From Pseudomonas fluorescens (GTDB taxonomy: Bacteria; Pseudomonadota; Gammaproteobacteria; Pseudomonadales; Pseudomonadaceae), in contig NZ_JSAK01000034.1 in assembly GCF_000802965.1 (NCBI RefSeq), positions 37,261 through 101,260 on the forward strand: a stretch of 64,000 nt of DNA. Direction: 5' to 3'. Below the pieces are notes generated by a model that was not told the origin of the DNA, made no database searches, and saw nothing but the letters and a program-made list of their open reading frames with translations. The position numbers were made by a program, and so were the translations under genes. Each line of letters begins with the position of its first letter. The stretch's first letter is position 1. Below are positions 56,104 through 62,892 of the stretch, in pieces.

Positions 56104-57387
56104 TCAGTAGCCAAATTTATCCCGCAACCCGTAATACCAGGCACCCAACGCCGCGAACGGTGTGCGCAGTAACTGTCCGCCGGGAAACGGGTAGTGCGGC
56201 AGGTCGGCAAACGCATCGAAACGCTCCGCTTGACCCCGCAACGCTTCGGCCAACACCTTGCCCGCCAGATGCGTGTAGGTCACGCCGTGGCCGCTGCAAC
56301 CCTGGGAGTAGTAGATGTTGTCGCCCAGTCGCCCGACTTGCGGCAGACGCGACAGGGTCAGCAGGAAATTGCCGGTCCAGGCGTAATCGATCTTCACATC
56401 CTTTAGCTGCGGGAAAGCCTTGAGCATTTTCGGTCGGATGATCGCCTCGATGTTCGCCGGATCCCGCGCGCCATACACCACGCCACCACCGAAAATCAGA
56501 CGCTTGTCGCCACTCAGTCGGTAGTAGTCGAGCAGATAATTGCAGTCCTCGACACAGTAATCCTGGGGCAGCAGATTTTTCGCCAACTCATCGCCCAAAG
56601 GTTCCGTGGTGATGACCTGAGTGCCGCACGGCATCGACTTGGCGGCCAGCTCCGGAACCAGATTGCCCAGGTAGGCGTTACCCGCGACGATAATGAACTT
56701 GGCCCTGACCTTGCCCTGAGGTGTGTGAACCACCGGATTCGCACCACGCTCGATGCGCACCGCCGGCGACTGCTCATAGATGGTGCCGCCCAACGACTCG
56801 ACAGCCGCTGCCTCGCCCAACGCCAGGTTGAGCGGATGAATATGGCCGCCGCTCATGTCGAGCATCCCGCCGATATATTGATCGCAATCCACCACTTCAC
56901 GAATGCGCTTTTGATCCATCAGCTCAAGCTGCGTATGTCCGAAGCGTTCCCACAAGCGTTTCTGCGATTCCAGATGGCCCATCTGCTTGGCGGTGATGGC
57001 GGCGAATACACCACCGTCCTTCAAGTCGCACTGAATGTTGTACCTGGCGACCCGTTCACGAATGATCCGCCCGCCCTCGAACGCCATCTGCCCCAGCAAC
57101 TGAGCCTGCTTGGGGCCAACACTGCGCTCGATCACATCAATATCGCGACTGTAGCTGTTAACGATCTGACCGCCATTTCGGCCCGACGCACCGAAACCCA
57201 CCTTCGCCGCTTCAAGCACTGTTACTCGAAAGCCGTTCTCCAGCAGGAACAGGGCCGACGACAACCCGGTATAACCGGCACCGATCACGCAGACATCCGT
57301 CTCAACGTCATCCTGCAACGCTGGGCGCGGCGGAGCCGCATTGGCCGATGCGGCGTAGTAGGACTCTGGGTAGGGGGTGTGCGCCAT
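56104..57387 (-). CDS. FAD-dependent amine oxidoreductase (PuuB/PauB-like)
   Basis: A 427-residue flavoprotein of the DAO family. The FAD-binding Rossmann motif is CVIGAGYTGLSSALFLLE at about residues 33-50. KVGFGASGRNGGQIVNSYS and the C-terminal GCSGHGVTYTHLAGKVLAE are typical of gamma-glutamylputrescine oxidases and the Pseudomonas PauB polyamine enzymes. It would oxidise gamma-glutamylated putrescine or related amines. No other polyamine gene is adjacent, so the exact substrate is unsure. The start MAHTPYPESYYAAS is a family-like N-terminus. Confidence 0.9.
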   Translation of the reverse strand: MAHTPYPESYYAASANAAPPRPALQDDVETDVCVIGAGYTGLSSALFLLENGFRVTVLEAAKVGFGASGRNGGQIVNSYSRDIDVIERSVGPKQAQLLGQMAFEGGRIIRERVARYNIQCDLKDGGVFAAITAKQMGHLESQKRLWERFGHTQLELMDQKRIREVVDCDQYIGGMLDMSGGHIHPLNLALGEAAAVESLGGTIYEQSPAVRIERGANPVVHTPQGKVRAKFIIVAGNAYLGNLVPELAAKSMPCGTQVITTEPLGDELAKNLLPQDYCVEDCNYLLDYYRLSGDKRLIFGGGVVYGARDPANIEAIIRPKMLKAFPQLKDVKIDYAWTGNFLLTLSRLPQVGRLGDNIYYSQGCSGHGVTYTHLAGKVLAEALRGQAERFDAFADLPHYPFPGGQLLRTPFAALGAWYYGLRDKFGY

Positions 57388-57529
57388 CCTGCAGCCTCTG
57401 TTTAATATATTTTACGAGTGCGTTGATCCTACCCGAGTTAAAAATCGACCGCCAGCCACCGGAAAATCTTCTTGGCGACCACGAAATTAAATATTTTGCA
57501 TATTCATAGGGTTAGCGCGAAAAAAGGTG

Positions 57530-57557
57530 TTGACACCCCTCCGGAATTCCGTAGAAT
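57530..57557 (+). promoter_or_regulatory. promoter of tRNA-Val (GAC)
   Basis: TTGACA (57530-57535), a 16-nt spacer and TAGAAT (57552-57557) lie 13 bp before the tRNA 5' end. Confidence 0.8.
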
Positions 57558-57570
57558 GCCGCCTCACAGC

Positions 57571-57647
57571 AGGCACGTAGCTCAGTTGGTTAGAGCACCA
57601 CCTTGACATGGTGGGGGTCGTTGGTTCGAGTCCAATCGCGCCTACCA
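57571..57647 (+). tRNA. tRNA-Val (GAC) with an acceptor-stem mismatch
   Basis: A 77-nt cloverleaf with anticodon stem CCACC/GGTGG and loop TTGACAT (anticodon GAC), T arm GTTGG/CCAAT, and encoded CCA. The acceptor AGGCACG/CGCGCCT pairs except for A5 opposite C68; from general knowledge of Pseudomonas tRNA-Val I would expect T there. The change lies in the 3' part, the part islands usually replace, and accessory-looking DNA begins just after this gene. Confidence 0.93.
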
Positions 57648-57676
57648 AACAAAATCCGCTCTGCTGGGCGGTCTAG

Positions 57677-57706
57677 AAGGGCTCACCGAAAGGTGGGCCC
57701 TTTTTT
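57677..57706 (+). terminator. terminator after tRNA-Val
   Basis: AAGGGCTCACC, loop GAAA and GGTGGGCCC with TTTTTT, 30 bp after the tRNA. Confidence 0.85.
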
Positions 57707-57845
57707 GTTGTCTTGGATTTCTTCAGAACGTTCACAAAATATCGGGTTCGTTCACACTGGGCAATGTGAACGCCGATATCAGTTCATTTTCGGATGGGAT
57801 TCTGCTTTGGGTTGGTGGTGGTGGGGCGGGTGTTGAAAGTTGTGA

Positions 57846-58070
57846 TCAGCCTTGCGACTGCTTGATAGCAATATCTCGAATGGTCTGGATATTCTGGTGG
57901 ATTGCTGAGAGAACGAACCACACTCCAGAGCCTAGGCAGCCTACGGCGAAGCCAATCAGGGCGCCGATGTACTCGTAGTTGCCCTTCATTGCGAAATACC
58001 CCACAACCGTTGCCACGATGATCCCTATCCAAGCGAAGAAATTCACTACGGTGATCACGATGTCTTTCAT
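57846..58070 (-). CDS. small membrane protein of unknown function (74 aa)
   Basis: From the ATG at 58070 (AGGA about 10 nt upstream) the product has 74 residues and two hydrophobic segments, VITVVNFFAWIGIIVATVVGYF and IGALIGFAVGCLGSGVWFVLS (quoted here in part: FFAWIGIIVATVVGYF and IGFAVGCLGSGVWFVLS). They are joined by a short polar loop, so it should be a two-helix membrane hairpin. A GTG start at 58106 would add 12 residues. No family is recognised. It is the first gene of the accessory stretch and reads back toward the tRNA. Confidence 0.6.
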   Translation of the reverse strand: MKDIVITVVNFFAWIGIIVATVVGYFAMKGNYEYIGALIGFAVGCLGSGVWFVLSAIHQNIQTIRDIAIKQSQG

Positions 58071-58106
58071 TGTCTTTGCTTCCTGCGTGGTTTGAGTGAT
58101 AGTCAC

Positions 58107-58547
58107 TTTGCCATCATCAGGTTGAGCGGTAAACGGTGGTTCTGCAACGTCTTGGCTCGCGGCTATATATAGCGGAATCTTGAGATAGGGTTCGCGCCCT
58201 TAAAAATCCCAATAGCCGTTTCAGTCGTTGAAAATCGATTAAAAACGGTGCGCTCCAGCTAGGTCGCGGTCTACACGCTCGTTCCGCCGTTCACGCACGA
58301 TTTACGCACAGGTTTATCCACAGGTAGTGCGTTGCAACACCCTCAAGAACGCATTATCTTGTGGCTGCCTCCCTAAAAAACCCTACATGTAGGGTTTTGC
58401 GTGCCGTACATCCTCAATATTTGCGAGAGTGCTCTTTTGTCGGAGGGTGTGGCTACGCCTGAAAAGATGCTTTGGTAGGCGTTATTAATGGCCTATTCAG
58501 GCCCTCAAGAGGGCCTCTGGGGCGTAGTGGCGTAATTAGGAGGGGCG
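58107..58547. other. non-coding stretch with a DnaA box and palindromes
   Basis: No convincing gene is seen here. TTATCCACA at 58314-58322 is a perfect DnaA box, with TTACGCACA (one mismatch) just before it. AACCCTACATGTAGGGTT (58379-58396) is a perfect palindrome with A and T runs on either side, so it could terminate transcription in both directions. AGGCCCTC-AA-GAGGGCCT (58499-58516) is a second perfect hairpin. Confidence 0.5.
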
Positions 58548-58679
58548 ATGGGGCGGATCAGTAAAGAAAGATGCTCAGAATGCGCTAGAGGAGCTTGCAG
58601 CCCTATTCTGAAATCTATAAGATGGCCAAACGCAAAAACCGCCAATAAAGGCGGTTCCGCTGAAGATGTCTGCGAGTAG
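58548..58679 (+). CDS. possible cysteine-rich small protein (43 aa), uncertain
   Basis: An ATG at 58548, with AGGAGG 6 nt upstream, opens a frame of 43 codons ending at TAG 58677. The product MGRISKERCSECARGACSP... has three cysteines within nine residues and is basic. Against it: the frame runs through a terminator-like hairpin (ACCGCC-AATAAA-GGCGGT, 58637-58656). I list it because the ribosome-binding site is unusually good; it may be chance. Confidence 0.25.
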   Translation: MGRISKERCSECARGACSPILKSIRWPNAKTANKGGSAEDVCE

Positions 58680-58856
58680 TCACGTTTCTGTCGGCAAACG
58701 TGGCGTGGCTACCCGCACCCTCTAACGCATGCGTTTGAGCACGGTCACGAGAAGGTCGCCATTAAAGCCAATTGACTGCGGTTGAGTCAACTGTCGAATG
58801 ATAGGTGGTCGTTTCTGGATACGTGCGTCTAAATCGCAATTATCAGGAAATTACCT
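58680..58856. other. leader region of the 58857-59387 gene pair
   Basis: Contains the inverted repeat CACGTTT...AAACGTG (58681-58702) and TTGACTGCGGTTGAGTCAA (about 58771-58789), a symmetric element that could be an operator. AGGAA is the ribosome-binding site of the gene at 58857. Confidence 0.35.
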
Positions 58857-59111
58857 ATGTCAAAGAATACCAAGCAATCCTCCGCGAAGGTGGCCAAGCT
58901 GGCCTCTGAAACCCTCCGCGATCCTCATGCCTCTGCAATTGCCAAAAGTCTCGCAGCCTCCACGTTGGCCCAAGCCAACACTGGAAAGCAAACGAGTGCT
59001 GAGATGGAGGCGAAAGCAGGTCGGGTGCTTCAGAGCGAGAAGTACAGCGAAGAGACAAAAACTCTTGCTGGTTCGGTCGTCTCTCAAGCCAACAAAGCGC
59101 GGGGGGAATGA
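58857..59111 (+). CDS. small repeat-like protein of unknown function (84 aa)
   Basis: An 84-residue soluble, Ala/Ser/Lys-rich helical protein. The pattern KVAKLASETLRDPHASAIAK recurs loosely as SLAASTLAQANTGKQTSAEM and KTLAGSVVSQANK, suggesting two or three related helical units. Proteins of this look occur as hypotheticals on mobile elements of gamma-proteobacteria, but I know no function. Three bases separate its stop from the ATG of the next gene, so the two form an operon. Confidence 0.7.
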   Translation: MSKNTKQSSAKVAKLASETLRDPHASAIAKSLAASTLAQANTGKQTSAEMEAKAGRVLQSEKYSEETKTLAGSVVSQANKARGE

Positions 59112-59114
59112 ATC

Positions 59115-59387
59115 ATGACCATTTTTGTAACCTTGACGGTGGACTTGAACGGTAACGTAACTCAGACAGCGAGAGCTAAGTTTTACGAATATCTCAAGGG
59201 TCAAAACTATACGAAGCACAAGCTCACGACCTTGTGGACTGCATGGTTCAATCCCGGTAGTACGATAGACAGTGCGGTTAGTTACACGAAGGCAACCGTG
59301 GCGGCTGCGGCACGTGCTGCGGGAATCTCGAATTATGAGGCGTTGGTAATGCCGGGAGAGCAGCAACCGACAGAGTGGCGGCAGTAA
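59115..59387 (+). CDS. unknown protein (90 aa), operon partner of the 84-aa protein
   Basis: A 90-residue protein translated directly after the previous gene. It begins with a beta-rich stretch (MTIFVTLTVDLNGNVTQTAR), then a helix (KFYEYLKGQNYTKHKL), a strand with WTAWFNPG, and a helical segment (VAAAARAAGISNYEALVMPG). The strand-helix-strand-helix order could be a small ferredoxin-like fold, but that is only a reading of the pattern. No catalytic motif is seen. A toxin-antitoxin or immunity pair is possible but unsupported. Confidence 0.65.
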   Translation: MTIFVTLTVDLNGNVTQTARAKFYEYLKGQNYTKHKLTTLWTAWFNPGSTIDSAVSYTKATVAAAARAAGISNYEALVMPGEQQPTEWRQ

Positions 59388-59413
59388 TAGTCTTGGAGGT
59401 CTTGGTCTGATGC

Positions 59414-59439
59414 AAAGCCCCGCTTCGGCGGGGCTTTTG
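59414..59439 (+). terminator. terminator after the two-gene unit
   Basis: AAGCCCCG, loop CTTCG and CGGGGCTT with TTT, 27 bp past the stop at 59387. Confidence 0.85.
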
Positions 59440-59455
59440 TATTGCGGTATCTGCT

Positions 59456-59677
59456 TCAGCCTGATTGATGATTTCTACGCAGTTTTTCTATGACTGCGGT
59501 GGCCGCATCTGCATTCAAATCTAACGTTCCCAATGCAGTGGTGATGTTGTCGTGGGTATCGACAGAGCCACGTGCCTCGATCCACAGCGCCACTTCCTCA
59601 AGCCCGGCGGCGATAGCATGTTGGTTGAGGAGAAGTAGTTCCAGTGCGTCAGCCACTGTTTCGTTGTTATCAGTCAT
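59456..59677 (-). CDS. small helical protein of unknown function (73 aa)
   Basis: From the ATG at 59677 (AGGGA upstream) the product is 73 residues, acidic and helical: MTDNNETVADALELLLLNQH, then LEEVALWIEARGSVDTHDN. The frame extends 26 codons further up, but that part overlaps the next gene and is basic and unlike the rest. No family is recognised. It may share a transcript with the gene at 59710-60177. Confidence 0.6.
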   Translation of the reverse strand: MTDNNETVADALELLLLNQHAIAAGLEEVALWIEARGSVDTHDNITTALGTLDLNADAATAVIEKLRRNHQSG

Positions 59678-59709
59678 GAGGCATCGTCCCTGATTAAGTA
59701 AAAAATGTG

Positions 59710-60177
59710 TTATCGCACCACGGTTGCGTCTTGACCGCTGAAAGGAAGGAAGCACCCGCCAGCAGTTTTCATTAGAAATCGTACTTTGAGCTGGCTTCCT
59801 TTTGAGAGGTCATACCCGGCGTTCTTGTCGGCGAAATCGACCTGTAGGTCTTGAGTTCCAATGCCATCCACATTCAACGAAACCTCATCAGACTCCAGCA
59901 GAGCAATCTCGCCTTTCCATGTCATCCAGTGATTTTTGTATTTCGCATTGAATATGTCGTCTTTCTTCTGGTCGCTATAGGTGCTTTTGCATCCTATGTC
60001 CGCGTTTACTTGATTGTAGGCTGCTGTGCTCTCGGGATATTCGGTGGTGGGGGCAGAAGCTGTGTAGGTGCTCCCGGTTGAACTTGTAGGCTTGGTGGGT
60101 GCGTTGATCACGCCTTTAATGACAACGTAGGCGAGGCCGACCGCGAGCACGATTCCGATAGTTCTTTTGGCTGACAA
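59710..60177 (-). CDS. membrane-anchored periplasmic protein with OB-fold-like domain (155 aa)
   Basis: The start is TTG at 60177, chosen because AAGGA lies 7 nt upstream. Residues 6-25 form a signal anchor (TIGIVLAVGLAYVVIKGVI). A Thr/Ser/Pro linker follows, then a domain at about 58-150 (CKSTYSDQKKDDIFNAKYKN, WKGEIALLESDEVSLNVDG, GSQLKVRFLMKTAGGCF). Its strand pattern resembles small OB-fold (tRNA_anti-like) domains. Two cysteines may form a disulfide. The function is unknown. Confidence 0.65.
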   Translation of the reverse strand: MSAKRTIGIVLAVGLAYVVIKGVINAPTKPTSSTGSTYTASAPTTEYPESTAAYNQVNADIGCKSTYSDQKKDDIFNAKYKNHWMTWKGEIALLESDEVSLNVDGIGTQDLQVDFADKNAGYDLSKGSQLKVRFLMKTAGGCFLPFSGQDATVVR

Positions 60178-60518
60178 GATTCAATCCTTGAAGGGTAGAA
60201 GATGCCTTATGGTGGCAGCGTGATGTGATTTGTGTCCAGATGTCAGGCTGGATCGTTCCCTGCTGATTTCCCAAAATCCGTATTTTCAGAATCAACACTA
60301 CGACAGCGTTTCAGATTTCCCAGGCTGAAAATAAGGCAAGGCGTTCCTGTGCGAACTACCCAGCCGCCCAAATTTTTCATGAGCACTTTCAGGAAGAGGG
60401 GGTGGGGGTATTCTGAAAACTGTCGGCGTGGCCCAGGTGCTTAGCATTGCACGAGTGGCTCAACCAGAAACCTGTGCTTTTTCAAAATAAGTTGGACGGC
60501 TCTGAAGCCCTCACGGTC
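60178..60518. other. non-coding stretch 3' of the recombinase gene
   Basis: No gene is seen. TTTTCAGAAT (60283-60292) and its inverse ATTCTGAAAA (60409-60418) form a 10-bp inverted repeat. CAGGCTGAA (60321-60329) and TGTGCGAACTACC (60348-60360) both recur on the other side of the recombinase gene, at 61264-61272 and 61336-61348. Confidence 0.5.
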
Positions 60519-61226
60519 TCAGAACGAGACGTTGAAGGCGAGCATCAAGCGACGTACTGCCGTTGGTGTGAACTCGCTGCCACGAGCAGTACGCAAGCCT
60601 TTGGAGTTGAGGCAATCAGCGACTGACTGAAGCGTATTCACTTTGTTGTACAGGCAAGATTCAAGGTGGGGTTTGATGGCTGCTTGATGCGCGTTCACGT
60701 TCTTCATGCGTTGGTCATTGGCAGTGTTGATGTCAGCTACAGCACGTCCCTTTGCCAGTGCATCAGAACGATTCTTCACCTTCTGTACTGCGACAGCATC
60801 ACCAGCATCCGCACGACTCTGAAGGGATGCCAGAGCTTCCTTGGTGCGGGTGGCGATGAACTCACGTTCCTGTTGGGCCAAGGCTGCGTACAAGTGCAGT
60901 TCAAACGTCTGGGCTTGGGGCATGGTAGCCACCTTGAACTTGATAGCCTTCATCAAGCCTGCAATGTGGTGAACATCACGACTCAGGCGATCCAGCTTCG
61001 CTACCACCAACTGTGCGTTCTGCTCCTTGCACAGAGCCAAGGCTTTCGCGCCTTCAGGGCGATCCTCAATCGCAAGCTTCCCTGATACCACGTCAATGAA
61101 TTCACCAACGATTTCCCAGCTATTCTGCTGAGCAGCACGAGTGATGTATTCGCGTTGTGCATCCAAGCCCAGGCCTGAATCACCTTGGGACTTTGTGGAA
61201 ACTCGGATGTAGGCGACGACCTTCAT
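60519..61226 (-). CDS. serine recombinase (resolvase/invertase family)
   Basis: A 235-residue site-specific recombinase. YIRVSTKSQGDSGLGLDAQR at the N-terminus holds the catalytic serine. LVVAKLDRLSRDV is the second catalytic segment with Arg residues, and LAQQEREFIATRTKEAL is the long E-helix. The C-terminal part (LESCLYNKVNTLQSVADCLNSKGLRTARG) resembles the start of the Recombinase domain but is short, so it is closer to a resolvase/invertase than a large phage integrase. AAGGA precedes the ATG. Direct repeats flank the gene. Confidence 0.92.
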   Translation of the reverse strand: MKVVAYIRVSTKSQGDSGLGLDAQREYITRAAQQNSWEIVGEFIDVVSGKLAIEDRPEGAKALALCKEQNAQLVVAKLDRLSRDVHHIAGLMKAIKFKVATMPQAQTFELHLYAALAQQEREFIATRTKEALASLQSRADAGDAVAVQKVKNRSDALAKGRAVADINTANDQRMKNVNAHQAAIKPHLESCLYNKVNTLQSVADCLNSKGLRTARGSEFTPTAVRRLMLAFNVSF

Positions 61227-61608
61227 TTGTTGATCCTTGCTGCTTTGACTGTGGGTTCATTTTCAGGCTGAAGCCCGTATTTGTCAATTCGCAGAACGAC
61301 CATCCTGCCTAATGATAATTTCGAATTGATGCGTGTGTGCGAACTGCCTAACGAACGATTAATGCTGCTTTTCTGCCCTCAGGTTCAGCCATGGATAGAT
61401 CGATAAGGGATTGGCAATGGGTACGCTTGCATTCCGTTTCTGACAATTATATATTTACCTTATTCGCGGCGACGAATGCTTTGCTGTGGATAAAAATTAA
61501 ACAAAATCTTGAAATATAACCGCCCTAGCTCCCCTTTTATTGAGTGCTTGAAAATTCATTTTCAATGACTTCCATCACTCAAAATTTATATAAAAAGTGG
61601 AGTAAGTT
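61227..61608. promoter_or_regulatory. region upstream of the recombinase and GIY-YIG genes, with res-like repeats
   Basis: This divergent 382-bp gap is AT-rich. On the recombinase side TCAATTCG (61284-61291) and CGAATTGA (61322-61329) form an inverted repeat near the direct repeat at 61336-61348. This is the usual place for a resolvase binding site. On the GIY-YIG side, TTGAGTG and CACTCAA (about 61539-61578) flank GAAAATTCATTTTC. TATATAAA followed by GTGGAG gives a plausible promoter end and ribosome-binding site. Confidence 0.45.
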
Positions 61609-62253
61609 ATGAGTATTGATTTTTATCACAGCTTCTACGTTTATGTACTTTCGACTCCAGATGGAGAAGTTGTTTACGTAGGGAAGGGGACTCGTGGTCG
61701 GTCCAAGGTTTCTAGACTTCGCCCTACCAATCCTGATCTTCAGCGCCTCGTCGCTCATTGGAAAGAGCGCGGTAAGGACCTTGGTTGGGAAATTGTATTT
61801 TCATCTGATGATGACGCTGCTGCGCTATTGCATGAAGCCAAGCTCATTGAGTCGTATGGTCTTAAGTATCTCGGGACTGGGACACTGCTAAATCGTCGCT
61901 ATGAGATGGTTGGAAAGCCTGTCACTCAAATTAATAAAAAGCTCAATATCCAGTTTTCAAAAATCCAGCACCGCAAATTAAAAATGCTCAAGGCTCTTGG
62001 CACTAAGAAAATGAATGAGTTGGTTCTCGAAGCTGTAGATACGCATATGTCGTCATGGGAGATTCCTTCAATTGCGTCAGGTTTTTTTGATTTTGACGCG
62101 GGAAAAATATCCTCTGCCGAAAAAGGACGCCCGACGAGTATGATGCTGCCTGAAGAAACCTATCTAAAGCTGATGAAACTAGCAGCCATTAACGATGTAA
62201 GTTTATCCGCTCTCGTGCGGATAAGTGTGGAAAAGTATTATTTTATTGATTAG
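61609..62253 (+). CDS. GIY-YIG nuclease-domain protein with two ribbon-helix-helix-like segments
   Basis: A 214-residue protein. The N-terminal 100 residues are a GIY-YIG nuclease domain of the LEM-3-like kind: FYVYVLSTPDGE, VVYVGKGTRGR (Tyr, Gly and Arg of the active site), LLHEAKLIESYG (Glu at about 76) and LLNRR. Residues about 106-146 (INKKLNIQFSKIQHRKLKML, then KMNELVLEAV) and 163-210 (RPTSMMLPEETYLKLMKLAA, then SALVRISVEKYY) each look like a strand-helix-helix DNA-binding unit. A self-contained DNA cutter or regulator is possible. Codon use is less GC-rich than in the core genes. Confidence 0.75.
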   Translation: MSIDFYHSFYVYVLSTPDGEVVYVGKGTRGRSKVSRLRPTNPDLQRLVAHWKERGKDLGWEIVFSSDDDAAALLHEAKLIESYGLKYLGTGTLLNRRYEMVGKPVTQINKKLNIQFSKIQHRKLKMLKALGTKKMNELVLEAVDTHMSSWEIPSIASGFFDFDAGKISSAEKGRPTSMMLPEETYLKLMKLAAINDVSLSALVRISVEKYYFID

Positions 62254-62261
62254 TGCTAACT

Positions 62262-62302
62262 ATGCATGAAAATCCATGGTCTTATAGTGGGTTTTCATGC
62301 AT
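62262..62302. terminator. hairpin after the GIY-YIG gene
   Basis: ATGCATGAAAATCC pairs with GGGTTTTCATGCAT across a loop of about 13 nt, starting 9 bp past the stop. The T tract is poor, so termination is likely but not certain. Confidence 0.45.
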
Positions 62303-62892
62303 TTATAAAGTGGCAATCTAGCATCAGAATAATAACTTTGTGGGGTTCATGGTTGTGCACAATATCGGGCGATATTCAGTCGCCACGCACTTGCGTGAGT
62401 AGTAGAATCAGTGATATTTAATTAAATAACAGAAAATAAAAAATCAGACAAATCTAGCTCCTCTTGGAGTCTATGCACCGAAATTGCAAGTTTTTACATT
62501 GAATCAACCATGGCGTGACCGCCGATATTGCTACGGATGTACTCCAGTAATAAATTAAATTTACACAAATCCAGCTCTTTGCTTGTGATTTTGATCTTGC
62601 TCTTCTTTGTAGGTGCAAAAACGAATACGGACGTATTCGGTAGTATCCCGTCAGTGAGCACAGACAGTTATTGCACATTGCCTTCGGTAGAGCAGATCAA
62701 GAGCAAGAGCTTGGATTTGTATTGATACTATATTAATTTACTGGTGTGCTGATCCAGTATCGGGACAATGCAGAAACGCTGGTACTGGTGAAAATTCACT
62801 CGCGTGTAATTTTGAGCTTCCCGTCCGGTGTCCGACCCTATACATATGGTGGGCGTGAACCGGACAGGTCAGATTTCTACGTGTTAGGTCGC
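62303..62892. other. AT-rich non-coding region with nested hairpins
   Basis: About 590 bp without a credible gene. Small perfect stems occur at 62361-62376 (AATATCG/CGATATT) and 62384-62397 (CACGC/GCGTG). The main structure is the large inverted repeat at 62568-62722, listed separately. ACAAATCTAGCTC at about 62448-62460 is a third copy of the arm of that repeat. GTCCGGT (62823-62829) and ACCGGAC (62859-62865) form another pair nearer the right-hand gene. Confidence 0.5.
62568..62722. repeat. large imperfect inverted repeat (hairpin or cruciform, about 150 bp)
   Basis: The left arm ACAAATCCAGCTCTTTGCTT...TTTTGATCTTGCTCTT (from about 62566) pairs with the right arm AGAGCAGATCAAGAGCAAGAGCTTGGATTTGT (ending about 62721), giving roughly 28 paired bases with one bulge. 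Inside it GTGCAA (62613-62618) pairs with TTGCAC (62670-62675). Within that, CGAATACG (62622-62629) pairs with CGTATTCG (62632-62639). It could be a structured RNA or a small non-autonomous transposable element. Confidence 0.6.

Noticed and set aside
61609..62253. Group I intron homing endonuclease
   Set aside because: The GIY-YIG gene is free-standing in AT-rich intergenic DNA, with no interrupted host gene and no intron core motifs seen around it.
62568..62722. Retron msr-msd RNA
   Set aside because: The nested hairpin with complementary ends recalls one, but no reverse transcriptase gene is adjacent in the visible sequence; the next gene is on the opposite strand and encodes an HTH protein.
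62528..62725. 65-codon frame with a hydrophobic start inside the hairpin region
   Set aside because: It starts at TTG (or an internal ATG at 62537) without a ribosome-binding site, and lies across the arms of the large inverted repeat, so the sequence is better explained by structure than by coding.
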